A stretch of 64,000 nt of DNA from Peronospora farinosa (taxonomy: Eukaryota; Oomycota; Peronosporomycetes; Peronosporales; Peronosporaceae): assembly GCA_947646735.1 (NCBI GenBank), contig CANTFK010000141.1, positions 1 to 64,000 on the forward strand, written 5' to 3'. Position numbers and translations under genes: made by a program. Of this stretch, positions 1-10,768 are shown piece by piece; within the stretch, counting starts at the first letter, position 1; each line of letters opens with the position of its first letter. The notes under the pieces are model-generated. The model was given only the letters and a program-made list of their open reading frames with translations. It was not told the DNA's origin and searched no databases.

Positions 1-678
1 ACGTGGCAGCTCCAAGCGCTTCCTTCAAGCTTCTCCGTCACCTCACCTATTCCGGGCGGGATACCCTTTGGCCCACCGACGTCAGGTGAGGTGACGGCTC
101 AAGCAACGCAAGTTGAACCTCAGGATAGTTGGCCTGAGGTGTCAAGTTAGTGTCAAGACTCAAGTGCGAGCTTGTTTCGATCTACCCACCTGTTCCGGGG
201 AAGGGATTTATTTTGGCCCCCCCCCCCCGTTGAAGATAGACGTGTGGTAAGATTCAAGCTCAAACGAACCCCAGGAAGTATTTTGGCCTGTGGGTTCGTA
301 CCCATTCCACGACCCGCTATAGGAAGCGGTTTCCCTACGGGGAACAAGAAAAGGGGTCGAAAGACCAAGAAACCGTTAGCCACCGAAGGGGTACATAGTA
401 CCAGGTGCACTGCTCTCGACCCAGTCGATTGAGCCCAAGAAACCCTGGGCCCGAGTGAAGCATATCCACTCGGGGATCACCAAGTCCCTCCATACAAGAC
501 CAAGTCTTTAAGTCTTCTGCGTCTAACGAGGAGCAAGACCAGCCAAGCCGACGGGTACACAAGGTGAGACCCAAGGTTGACGCGACACGGTATCGGGGTA
601 CCCCCTCCGTAAGTCGGCAGTCCGGCGCTGTGTGTGTTTGTGGTTCTCTCACGTCGTTTGAGAATCCACTCCACCACA
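1..678 (+). repeat. Gypsy-type LTR fragment, 3' part (5' end outside window)
   Basis: This stretch reads as the downstream part of a diverged member of the LTR family seen complete at 7,033-8,245. It shares the module of a TGTTCCGGG-like string, an AT-rich ATTTATTTTGG string, a C-run and GTTGAAGA, then the 'ACACAAGGTGAGA' segment and the terminal 'CCACTCCACCACA' that ends these LTRs (671-678). It has many substitutions and no coding capacity. What follows the CACCACA end does not resemble an intact element leader, so this is probably an old solo or truncated LTR. Confidence 0.7.
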
Positions 679-1084
679 CCCACAAACAAACTTTGCCTGC
701 GATTGGACGTAGTATCAAAGAAAGGACAAGGCAAAAGATCGCGAGACGGCTCAAGTGGTCAAAAGGTCAAGTGTATCAAGTGGATTAAGTATCTACATTT
801 TTGGACAAGGCGATCTCAAGAGAGATCAGGGCGACTCATATAGAGTGCCCCCAAGTAACCCTCGATCGGGTGAATATTTCCGCGCGATAAAACCCCAACC
901 ACGGTTAAGTTCAGCATCAACTCAAGTCTACCGAGAAGAGTGCTGCCCGACCTACCGACGGGTACACAAGGTGAGGAAGGAATTGCTATACACGATAACG
1001 AAGTACCCCCTCCGATAGTCGGTTGCCTGGCGCCAGTGGAGAGTCGGGATCACATCAGACATTTTGTAAACCCCGCTCCACCAC
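679..1084 (+). repeat. second diverged LTR fragment
   Basis: Another truncated copy of the same LTR superfamily. It has the 'CTACCGAGAAGAGTGC' and 'CGGGTACACAAGGTGAGG' strings (about 920-980), then CCCCCTCCGA and an end like CCCGCTCCACCACG (1,071-1,084). It resembles the diverged LTR fragment at 21,251-21,598 more than the element-B LTRs, including the shared 'AAGTGGTCA' and 'TTTCCGC.CGAT' strings. No gene is visible. Confidence 0.6.
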
Positions 1085-1390
1085 GATAGAAATATTTCAT
1101 AATTACATAAGTAGGCATAGGGCAGTATCCGATTAGCGGATACTGCGCGTTATTTTATTATTGTTGGTTTTTATTGGGGTGCCAGACCCAATAATTAGCC
1201 AATAATAAATTGACTTCCATATTGAGTGGTGTTTTACTTTTTTCCTGCTTTTTGAAAAATTTCAATGAGCTAGGGAACATATACGCACTTCCTGCGAATT
1301 AAAACAAAACAAAAACTTAAAAGGAGTTATATTTACGAGTGAATTAAGAGCGCTTCCTCCACGCCCTTTTAGTGTAAGACGGTAACGGGT
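1085..1390. other. AT-rich spacer with a 10-bp perfect hairpin
   Basis: No gene is visible. The stretch is AT-rich compared with the LTR DNA on both sides and holds a perfect inverted repeat, GCAGTATCCG (1,122-1,131) and CGGATACTGC (1,137-1,146), around a 5-nt loop. A 'GGGTGCCAGACCC' partial palindrome lies near 1,178. It could be a remnant of a small DNA transposon end, but no matching far terminus was found. Confidence 0.4.
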
Positions 1391-1518
1391 CCTTATCCCG
1401 TAACAGGTACCCCTGTCCCCGGTAAATGGTACCCCTGTCCCCGGTAACTGGTACCCCTGTCCCCAATGAATGGAAACCCTGTCCCGGTAACCGGTACCCC
1501 TGTCCCGGTAACCGGTAC
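1391..1518. repeat. GGTACCCCTGTCCC minisatellite
   Basis: About six imperfect tandem copies of a unit near 20 bp, GGTACCCCTGTCCCCGGTAA with variants, directly abutting the outer end of the element-A LTR at 1,519. Frames that stay open across it are a by-product of the repeat. Confidence 0.8.
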
Positions 1519-2806
1519 TGTGGTGGAGTGGGTTCTCAAAATTGTATGATGAGACCCCAAACCACTCACTGTGCCGGACTGCCGACTGTCGGAGGGGGTA
1601 CCCCGATGCCGCGTATGAACCTTCTCTCACCTTGTGTACCCGTCGGCTGGCGGGTTGCACTCTTCGGAGGACTTGGTGACGATGTCGATGTCTGCCTTGA
1701 GGGAGGTAGACCTGGGGGGCCTCGAGTGGATATGCTTCACTCGGTGGGCCGGTAGGTGGCCACTCGATCGACCTTGTCGAGAGTGGACTTAGAGCCAAAT
1801 TCTTCAGGGGCGCTTGTCGTCCCTGGCCTTTTCCTTCTGTTTCAGGGGTATTAACCACCTGACCTTTACGTTGCTCCCGGACCTTGAGGTGAGGGAGACC
1901 GCTTCCGATAGCGGGTCTTGGGGGGTGTTGCTACTCGAACGAGATCACAGGCCAAAAAGATCCTGGAGCTCTATTCACCCTTGAACTTCGCTACACAACT
2001 GTCTTCGACGGGGGGCCAAAATATATCCCTTCCCGGAACAGTGAGTAACTTAGAACAAGTTCTTCTTGGGTGACGGAGTCGTACCACGTGGGGTTCAGCT
2101 CGCACTTGTGTCTGACCACACGCCTGTCTTCAACGGGGGGGGGCCAAATATATCCCTTTTCCCGGAACAGGCGTGTGGCCAAACTAGAGTTCCTTTACAG
2201 CGCGACGAAGACTTGCCAAGTAGATCGCAAATTGAGTAGTATTTAATATAGTCCTATCCTTTTAACTCCTTTACTCTATCCTTGCCTGAAGCTCTGATTC
2301 CTTGCGTCGACTGGTCTGATCCTTGTATTAACTGGTCCGGAGTCGCTGAACCCCGAGGGGCCGAGGTCGACTGATGAGGGACCCAGGTCTACCAACGAGG
2401 GACCGGGTCGACCGATGAGGGACCGGGTCGACCGATAAGGGACCGGGTCGACCGATGAGGGACCGGGTCGACCGATGAGGGACCGGGTCGACCAACGAGG
2501 GACCGGGTCGACCAATGAGGGACCGGGTCGACCAACGAGGGACCGGGTCGACCAATGAGGGACCGGGTCTACCAGCGAGGGACCGGGTCGACTCCCTTCG
2601 GTACCGGTTAAACAGTACCCTGGTAATGACCTCTCCTTTGTTTGTCTTTCACGTTCTCAGCCAACTGTCGCTTAACTCCGAGGTTCCCTTTATCTCCGGT
2701 CCCTTCTCTCTGGTGCGTGGTCCCTTCTCCCTAGTCCACGGCCCCTTGTCCCTTCAATCCAACTGGACCCTGGGTTCTTCACAATTTAGGAAACCACTTC
2801 ACCACA
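1519..2806 (-). repeat. 3' LTR of element A
   Basis: Minus-strand LTR of about 1.29 kb, beginning TGTGGTGAAGTGG at 2,806 and ending at 1,519 with CACCACA (seen on the plus strand as TGTGGTGG). It contains the 20-bp GTCGACCCGGTCCCTC minisatellite in its U3-like part (about 2,356-2,595), two copies of the TGTTCCGGG/ATATATTT/GAAGACAG module, and the AAGGTGAGAGAAGG segment shared by all LTRs here. Its partner is 19,905-21,250. Confidence 0.8.
2356..2595. repeat. 20-bp minisatellite in LTR U3 (element A 3' LTR)
   Basis: About twelve near-perfect 20-bp units, GAGGGACCGGGTCGACCAAC with AAY/GAT variants at the end. Because 20 is not a multiple of 3, several frames stay open and read as Val-Asp-Pro-Val-Pro or Arg-Ser-Leu-Ile-Gly-Arg-Pro-Gly repeats on both strands. 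This is DNA repeat, not a gene. The same unit occurs in every LTR of this family in the window. Confidence 0.9.
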
Positions 2807-5800
2807 GCCGCCCCTTGCACTTGCTCAGACGTACAGCGGCTTGAGCACGAGCATGTATTCCCTCATCAATCACGTAGGGTTTTCTGCTTGCTCTTTCTTA
2901 GGTAGTCCGTGGCCAACCTGGATCACTCCAGCTTGGTTTCAGTCTTCGATACATTGAGCTGAATTCTTGAAGGACCCAGGTCTACCAACGAGGGACCGGG
3001 TCTACCGACGAGGGGTCGAGGTCGACCGACGAGGGACCCAGGTCTACCAATGAGGGACCGGGTCGACCAATGAGGGACCGAGGTCGACCGGCGAAGGACC
3101 ATAGCCAACCATCCAAGAAGCTTTCTATTGGTTGAAAATTCAACCAATCATATACCTGGATTTTCGTTGGTTGTCCACGCGTCAACGTTTCGTGAGCTCG
3201 CTGTTCCTGCTTCGCGCCCCTCGCTCGGGACTTCAGCAGCGCCGCACCTGTCGGTACCAGTGGCATCCTGGTTACATAGCTAGTAGCAGATGAACCTTGC
3301 GACGAGTGCTAAGCCGTGACTTGTACAGTAGAACTTGGGTCGTTTTGAGCGGTAGTCACTTGCGCCCCTAGTCTTCCTCCGGTCACAATCCCGTTAGGGT
3401 GTTCCTGCGATCCTTGACGCGCTTGCAAAAATCTTGCCATTGCCGCGTCGATAGGGTCTGTAGATTACCTACCGGGCTTCCCTCCTCCCGTACGGCGACT
3501 TGAGCACGCGCATGTCTTCACCACGTCAATCACGTAGGTCTTTCTGCTTGCCCTTTGTTAGGTAGTCCGTGGCCAACCTATGTCATTCCAGCTGTAATTT
3601 TGATTTTCGATACATTGAGTAAGCGACCCAGGTCTACTGAAGAGGGACCGAGGTCTACCGAAGAGGGTCCGAGGTCGACCGACAAGGGACCCAGGTCTAC
3701 CAACGAGGGGCCAAGGTCGACCGATGAGGGACCGGGTCGATCGATGAGGGACCGGGTCGACCGATGAGGAACCGGGTCGACCAATGAGGGACCGGGTCGA
3801 CCAACGAGGGACCGGGTCGACCAATGAGGGACCGGGTCGACCAACGAGGGACCGGGTCGACCAACGAGGGACCGGGTCTACCAGCGAGGGACCGGGTCGA
3901 CTCCCTTCGGTACCGGTTAAACAGTACCCTGGTAATGACCTCTCCTTTGTTTGTCTTTCACGTTCTCAGCCAACTGTCGCTTAACTCCGAGGTTCCCTTT
4001 ATCTCCGGTCCCTTCTCTCTGGTGCGTGGTCCCTTCTCCCTAGTCCACGGCCCCTTGTCCCTTCAATCCAACTGGACCCTGGGTTCTTCACAATTTAGGA
4101 AACCACTTCACCACAGCCGCCCCTTGCACTTGCTCAGACGTACAGCGGCTTGAGCACGAGCATGTATTCCCTCATCAATCACGTAGGGTTTTCTGCTTGC
4201 TCTTTCTTAGGTAGTCCGTGGCCAACCTGGATCACTCCAGCTTGGTTTCAGTCTTCGATACATTGAGCTGAATTCTTGAAGGACCCAGGTCTACCAACGA
4301 GGGACCGGGTCTACCGACGAGGGGTCGAGGTCGACCGACGAGGGACCCAGGTCTACCAATGAGGGACCGGGTCGACCAATGAGGGACCGAGGTCGACCGG
4401 CGAAGGACCATAGCCAACCATCCAAGAAGCTTTCTATTGGTTGAAAATTCAACCAATCATATACCTGGATTTTCGTTGGTTGTCCACGCGTCACCGTTTC
4501 GTGAGCTCGCTGTTCCTGCTTCGCGCCCCTCGCTCGGGACTTCAGCAGCGCCGCACCTGTCGGTACCAGTGGCATCCTGGTTACATAGCTAGTAGCAGAT
4601 GAACCTTGCGACGAGTGCTAAGCCGTGACTTGTACAGTAGAACTTGGGTCGTTTTGAGCGCTGGTCACTTCCGCCCCTAGTCTTCCTCCGGTCACAATCC
4701 CGTTAGGGTGTTCCTGCGATCCTTGACGCGCTTGCAAAAATCTTACCATTGCCGCGTCGATAGGGTCTGTAGATTACCTACCGGGCTTCCCTCCTCCCGT
4801 ACGGCGACTTGAGCACGCGCATGTCTTCACCACGTCAATCACGTAGGTCTTTCTGCTTGCCCTTTGTTAGGTAGTCCGTGGCCAACCTATGTCATTCCAG
4901 CTGTAATTTTGATTTTCGATACATTGAGCGACCCAGGTCTACTGAAGAGGGACCGAGGTCTACCGAAGAGGGTCCGAGTTCGACCGACAAGGGACCCAGG
5001 TCTACCAACGAGGGGCCAAAGTCGACCGATGAGGGACCGGGTCGATCGATGAGGGACCGGGTCGACCGATGAGGAACCGGGTCGACCAATGAGGGACCGG
5101 GTCGACCAACGAGGGACCGGGTCGACCAATGAGGGACCGGGTCGACCAACGAGGGACCGGGTCGACCAACGAGGGACCGGGTCTACCAGCGAGGGACCGG
5201 GTCGACTCCCTTCGGTACCGGTTAAACAGTACCCTGGTAATGACCTCTCCTTTGTTTGTCTTTCACGTTCTCAGCCAACTGTCGCTTAACTCCGAGGTTC
5301 CCTTTATCTCCGGTCCCTTCTCTCTGGTGCGTGGTCCCTTCTCCCTAGTCCACGGCCCCTTGTCCCTTCAATCCAACTGGACCCTGGGTTCTTCACAATT
5401 TAGGAAACCACTTCACCACAGCCGCCCCTTGCACTTGCTCAGACGTACAGCGGCTTGAGCACGAGCATGTATTCCCTCATCAATCACGTAGGGTTTTCTG
5501 CTTGCTCTTTCTTAGGTAGTCCGTGGCCAACCTGGATCACTCCAGCTTGGTTTCAGTCTTCGATACATTGAGCTGAATTCTTGAAGGACCCAGGTCTACC
5601 AACGAGGGACCGGGTCTACCGACGAGGGGTCGAGGTCGACCGACGAGGGACCCAGGTCTACCAATGAGGGACCGGGTCGACCAATGAGGGACCGAGGTCG
5701 ACCGGCGAGGGACCATAGCCAACCATCCAAGAAGCTTTCTATTGGTTGAAAATTCAACCAATCATATACCTGGATTTTCGTTGGTTGTCCACGCGTCACC

Positions 5801-6600
5801 GTTTCGTGAGCTCGCTGTTCCTGCTTCGCGCCCCTCGCTCGGGACTTCAGCAGCGCCGCACCTGTCGGTACCAGTGGCATCCTGGTTACATAGCTAGTAG
5901 CAGATGAACCTTGCGACGAGTGCTAAGCCGTGACTTGTACAGTAGAACTTGGGTCGTTTTGAGCGGTAGTCACTTGCGCCCCTAGTCTTCCTCCGGTCAC
6001 AATCCCGTTAGGGTGTTCCTGCGATCCTTGACGCGCTTGCAAAAATCTTGCCATTGCCGCGTCGATAGGGTCTGTAGATTACCTACCGGGCTTCCCTCCT
6101 CCCGTACGGCGACTTGAGCACGCGCATGTCTTCACCACGTCAATCACGTAGGTCTTTCTGCTTGCCCTTTGTTAGGTAGTCCGTGGCCAACCTATGTCAT
6201 TCCAGCTGTAATTTTGATTTTCGATACATTGAGCTGCATTCTTAAGCGACCCAGGTCTACTGAAGAGGGACCGAGGTCTACCGAAGAGGGTCCGAGGTCG
6301 ACCGACAAGGGACCCAGGTCTACCAACGAGGGGCCAAGGTCGACCGATGAGGGACCGGGTCGACCGATGAGGGACCGGGTCGACCGATGAGGGACCGGGT
6401 CGACCAATGAGGGACCGGGTCGACCGATGAGGGACCGGGTCGACCAATGAGGGACCGGGTCGACCGATGAGGGACCGGGTCGACCAATGAGGGACCGGGT
6501 CGACCGATGAGGGACCGGGTCGACCGACGAGGGACAATGACCAACCATCGAAGGAGCTTTCTATTGGTTGAAAATTCAACCAATCATATACCTGGATTTT
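2807..6600 (-). repeat. 1.3-kb macrosatellite built from gag, 3'-internal and LTR pieces
   Basis: Three tandem units (2,807-4,115; 4,116-5,420; 5,421 to about 6,600, last one partial) with periods of 1,309 and 1,305 bp and very few differences. Each unit holds, on the minus strand, a gag fragment (for example 2,982-3,266, reading MPLVPTGAALLKSRARG), the region just upstream of the 3' LTR, the first 230 bp or so of the LTR, and blocks of the 20-bp minisatellite. Two half-units of about 655 bp start at CTTGAGCACG and share the GTAGTCCGTGGCCAACCT string. The near identity points to recent amplification, probably by unequal exchange between the minisatellite blocks. Confidence 0.85.
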
Positions 6601-7032
6601 CGTTGGTCGTCCACGCGTCACCGTTTTGTGAGCTCGCTGTTCCTGCTTCGCGCCCCTTGCTCGGGACTTAAGCAGCGCCGCCCCTGTCGGTCCCAGTAGC
6701 CTCCTAGTAGCCTCCTAGTGACTGATCCAATCGAAGACTTTCTGGTGACCATGAAGCTGCTGCTGTCTCGGCAGGTGATTCGATGGACATTGCTTCGCCC
6801 CTGGGTGGAAAGAGGCTCCATACATTTGAGGGTAGACCGCGATGTCTTGAAGCGTCATCTGGCTGTCCCTGGGCCGTGATCGTGTGTTTGTCGTCAGAGG
6901 TAGGTGTCCCTTTGCTGGCGTGGTACCGACGAGGGTCGACAGACGTTTGTGTATATTCTCTAACTTCGTTTGTGACTCTGTCGAATCCCAGGGAAAGCAG
7001 GTCGTCCGGATCGAAACGTCCTGAAATTATGG
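6545..7032 (-). pseudogene. gag fragment of element A, left of the element-B insertion
   Basis: The reverse complement aligns with the element-B gag from about 8,880 to 9,320: the 'GACCCGGACGACCTG' segment, 'CTGTCG...GGTACCA', and the GAA..GCGACGCGTGG region. Several frameshifts and stops break it. It continues the gag whose 5' part lies at 19,294-19,718, so the two halves were one gene before element B inserted. Confidence 0.75.
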
Positions 7033-8245
7033 TGTGGTGAAGTGCTAATTTTTGTGATATGGAGGTCCCGGACTCCAGTTGGATTTAGAGTATAGGCCGT
7101 GGGTCAGGGACAGGGGACCAGAGAGACAGGGGCCTCAAAGGGGAGCGACCGTTGGTGGAGGACAATCCGCAGGATTCGCCGAAGAAAAATCAGTATCAGG
7201 GTACCGGTTAACCGGTACCAAAGGGAGTTGATCATGGCCGCTCATTGATCGACCCAGTCCCTCGTTGGTCGACCCGGTCCCTCATCGGTCGACCCGGTCC
7301 CTCATCGGTCGACCTGGGTCCCTCGTTGGTCGACCCGGTCCCTCGTTGGTCGACCCGGTCCCTCGTTGGTCGACCCGGTCCCTCATTGGTCGACCTCGGC
7401 CCCTCGGGGTTCAGCGACTCCGGACCAGTTAATACAAGGATCAGACCAGTCGACGCAAGGAATCAGAGCTTCAGGCAAGGATAGAGTAAAGGAGTTAAAA
7501 GGATAGGACTATATTAAATACTACTCAATTTGCGATCTACGTGGCAAGTCTTCGTCGCGCTGTAAAGGAACTCTAGTGTGGCCACACGCCTGTTCCGGGA
7601 AAAGGGATATATTTGGCCCCCCCCGTTGAAGACAGGCGTGTGGTCAGACACAAGTGCGAGCTCAACCCCACGTGGTACGACTCCGTCACCCAAGAAGAAC
7701 TTGTTCTAAGTTACTCACTGTTCCGGGAAGGGATATATTTTGGCCCCCCGTCGAAGACAGTTGTGTAGCGAAGTTCAAGGGTGAATAGAGCTCCAGGATC
7801 TTTTTGGCCTGTGAGCTCGTTCGAGTAGCAACACCCCCCCCCCCAAGACCCGCTATCGGAAGCGGTCTCCCTCACCTCAAGGTCCGGGAGCAACGTAAAG
7901 GTCAGGTGGTTAATACCCCTGAAACAGAAGGAATAGGCCAGGGACGACAAGCGCCCCTGAAGAATTTGGCTCTAAGTCCACTCTCGACAAGGTCGATCGA
8001 GTGGCCACCTACCGGCCCACCGAGTGAAGCATATCCACTCGAGGCCCCCCAGGTCTACCTCCCTCAAGGCAGACATCTACATCGTCACCAAGTCCTCCGA
8101 AGAGTGCAACCCGCCTGCCGACGGGTACACAAGGTGAGAGAAGGTTCATACGCGGCATCGGGGTACCCCCTCCGACAGTCGGCAGTCCGGCACAGTGAGT
8201 GGTTTGGGGTCTCATCATACAATTTTGAGAACCCACTCCACCACA
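7033..8245 (+). repeat. 5' LTR of element B
   Basis: A 1,213-bp LTR. From the left it has TGTGGTGAAGTGC, a perfect 20-bp palindrome GGTACCGGTTAACCGGTACC (7,200-7,219), the 20-bp minisatellite (about 7,243-7,412), a hairpin CCACACGCCTGT/ACAGGCGTGTGG (7,582-7,593 and 7,632-7,643) around an ATATATTTGGCC core, a second copy of that module near 7,705-7,770, and the CCACTCCACCACA end. It is longer than the 3' LTR mainly because the latter lacks 131 bp between two ACGTGG repeats. Confidence 0.88.
7243..7412. repeat. 20-bp minisatellite in the 5' LTR of element B
   Basis: About eight copies of the unit GGTCGACCCGGTCCCTCRTT, the reverse complement of the unit at 2,356-2,595, in the U3-like part of the LTR. 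The 3' LTR of the same element has fewer copies (18,472-18,590), so the array changed length after insertion or during reverse transcription. Confidence 0.85.
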
Positions 8246-8246
8246 A

Positions 8247-8264
8247 TGGTGCGCTTGCTCGGAT
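8247..8264 (+). other. putative tRNA primer-binding site of element B
   Basis: TGGTGCGCTTGCTCGGAT starts one base after the LTR. Its complement ends in CCA, as a tRNA 3' end must. Element A has the same site with TC in place of CT at positions 12-13 (reverse complement near 19,886-19,903). I cannot name the tRNA without a search against the host tRNA set. Confidence 0.6.
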
Positions 8265-8431
8265 CTTCGGAAGACGCGGGATTTCACCGCGAGTCCCAAG
8301 ATGATAAAGATGTTCATGTCAAGAAGGAGCACAAGACCGAGAAGCCACTGGAAGACCGATCGCCAGTGACTTAAGAAGAAACAAACAAAGGATCGAAGGA
8401 CCGACCGGGCCTTGGGAGGGGCCCGGTCAAC

Positions 8432-10768
8432 ATGGTCGAGGTTTGATTTATTGAAGAAAAACCTAAATACCCTCCCTATGTCCTCGTTGAGGACACCTTG
8501 GGTCATGACGCCTATCATGATCCAGAGGACCATCAGCCGACGGTGAAAACCGAGAGGCTAAGGTCCCCAAAAAAACAACAAAACAAGATCGCGCAATCCA
8601 AGCCGACCAAGTTCCGGATGAAGGCACCCGGAAACACCAAGTCGATAGGCCCCGAGAAGGCAGGACTGGCGTCATGGACAGACGCTGATGTCACGAGGGC
8701 CTACCACCAACGCAAGCTGAACGCGTTCCTGGAGAGCGACCCCGTCGCGAAGATCCTGGAGATCCGGCAGCTGGGTCAACTCACTGGCTCGGTGCTGACC
8801 ATACCACGGCTGCACTCCGTTACGGACGCGACCACAGCGCTGGTCACCATGCTTCGTGAAGCAAACATGGTCGCAGGTCGGTTCGACCCGGACGACCTGC
8901 TATCCCTGGGGTTCGACAAAATCACAACAACGTTAGAGCATATGTACAAGCGTCTGTCGATCCTGGTGGGTACCACACCAGCAACGGAACACCCACCTCT
9001 GGTTACACCTACACACATGCGGTCCAAGGACAGCCAGATGACGCTTCAAGACATCACGGTGGGTCCCCACATGTACGGAGCCGCCGGCCACCCAGGGGTG
9101 AATCAAGACCCATCTCAACACCGGATGCCAAGCGGCCAGAGGGAAGCAGCACCGTGGTCCCCAGGATCGTCCTCAACTGGGTCGGTCACTAGGATGCCCC
9201 TAGGCCCTACTGGAGCGGCGCTGCTCCAGGCCCGAGCGCGCAGCGCGGAGCAGGAGCCAAGTGGTCTTGAAACGGCGACGCGTGGCAAGAATGAAAATCA
9301 TTCCGATTTTCAGCCAATGGGAAAGCAGCAAGGAAAAAAGATGGAATTTGCTCTGCCCCGTGACGAAGATGCTGGGGGGGAAGGACCTACCTACCCGGTA
9401 GGCGATCTGCAGACCCTCTTCGACGCGGCGATGGCAAGATTTTTGAATGAACGCCAAGTACCGCGGGCACACCCTAACGGGAATGCAGCAGGAGGAAGAC
9501 CAGAGGCGCAAAGGGCGAACGCTCACCATGACCAGCATCCAGGCATACAAATGCCAAGAGGCCACACGATGACCGACGTCGATATGGAATTCGTCGGTTC
9601 CTGTGAGTTCGACCCTGACAACATGGATTTGAGGGGACCTCAGTCGATGATGGCGAACGCAGCGTTGGGACAGATACCAAGTATGGTCCCTTGCATCAAA
9701 CTCTCGGCGACCTTGGATCTTAAAGAATTTCATGGAAGAGACCAAGACGAAGACAGAGCGCGCAGCTGGGTATCGACGGTCAAGACAGCATTTATAAGAG
9801 ACCAAGCACCAGATGACGAACGATGTCTCGTTTTTGGAGGATTGCTGACTGGACCGGCACAGAATTGGTACCGTCAACTGGGTCGCTCAGTCCGAGGAAA
9901 CTGGAAGGACTTAATCCAAGAGTTCATGATTCGTTTCTGTGGTACGGGGGTGCCGGTCGCCCGCCAGTACTACCATGCGAAGAAAAGATCGGAAGAGACC
10001 CCGCTGGATTATCTGTACCGCCTGAATGTGCTTGGACTCAGGGCGAAGATGAAGATTAAGGATGGGTCGCCCAAGATTCAGAAGGATCACGTCGATCACT
10101 ACATTTTGACGGTGGACGACCCAGAGCTAGCAGACAAGTTGACTATGCTGCGTCTGGCGGACGTGGAAGAATTGGAGGAAGTATTGACAGCATGTCAGCG
10201 GACGAAGGCAAGACGAGGCAAGATGCTGTTTGGATCAAACAAGTTTCGTCAGAAGGCACCGGCACTACCCGAGAGGCCGAGAGATCTAAATCGCCGCTCC
10301 ATACATGCAGTACGGACGCCCCTGGAAGACTCGAGCTCTGAAGATTCCAGTCCAGACTCCTCGGAGAATGAGGGAGATCTAAGACGAGTCTACCTTATGG
10401 AGAAGGAAGCGGGGAGGGATCCAAGTGTGAGGTTCTCAAAGAATCTACCGACTAGGGAGGCCGACCAACATCGCCAGGCGGTAGACCAGCGACCCGGCCC
10501 ATCATCAGCGACCCCAAACACGAGATGTGCATATTGCGGGTCCAAGAAACATGGAGATCTGAATTGCTGGAAAAGATTGACCTGCGACCGCTGTGGAAGG
10601 AAAGGTCACCCGTCTGACCGCTGCCTGTTTGTATGCTGGGGTTGTGGAGAGATTCACGAGATCGGGAAGTGCCAGATGGAGGAGTTCTACAATTTGTTCC
10701 GTCAATGGTATAACCCGGCAAAGCATGCAGGAATTTTCCCGGAGAAACTCGAGAAGATGGCAAATTAG
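8432..10768 (+). pseudogene. gag: gag of element B (stop at codon 5)
   Basis: Encodes the structural Gag protein of the retroelement. The open frame runs to TAG at 10,766 (about 780 codons). The C-terminus has three Cys/His knuckles: CAYCGSKKHGDLNC and CDRCGRKGHPSDRC (both CX2CX4HX4C) and CWGCGEIHEIGKC (CX2CX3HX4C). The middle, about 9,700-10,230, has the helical retrotransposon Gag domain with 'WYRQLG' and 'YYHAKKR'. The ATG shared with element A (MVEV) is at 8,432, but codon 5 is TGA (8,444-8,446) where element A has TTA. The frame is otherwise open, so the loss looks recent. Confidence 0.85.

Noticed and set aside
2356..2595. Regular repeats that might suggest a CRISPR array
   Set aside because: Units are contiguous 20-mers with no unique spacers, no cas genes, and the host is a eukaryote.
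2276..6621. Many open frames of 60-150 codons reading VDPVPHRSTRSLIGRPGPS on both strands
   Set aside because: They are translations of the 20-bp minisatellite, which leaves several frames open at once; there is no start context, domain or codon bias.
9200..9877. 225-codon minus-strand frame in gag
   Set aside because: Shadow of the gag frame; no protein-like features, and the plus strand has clear homology to retroelement Gag.
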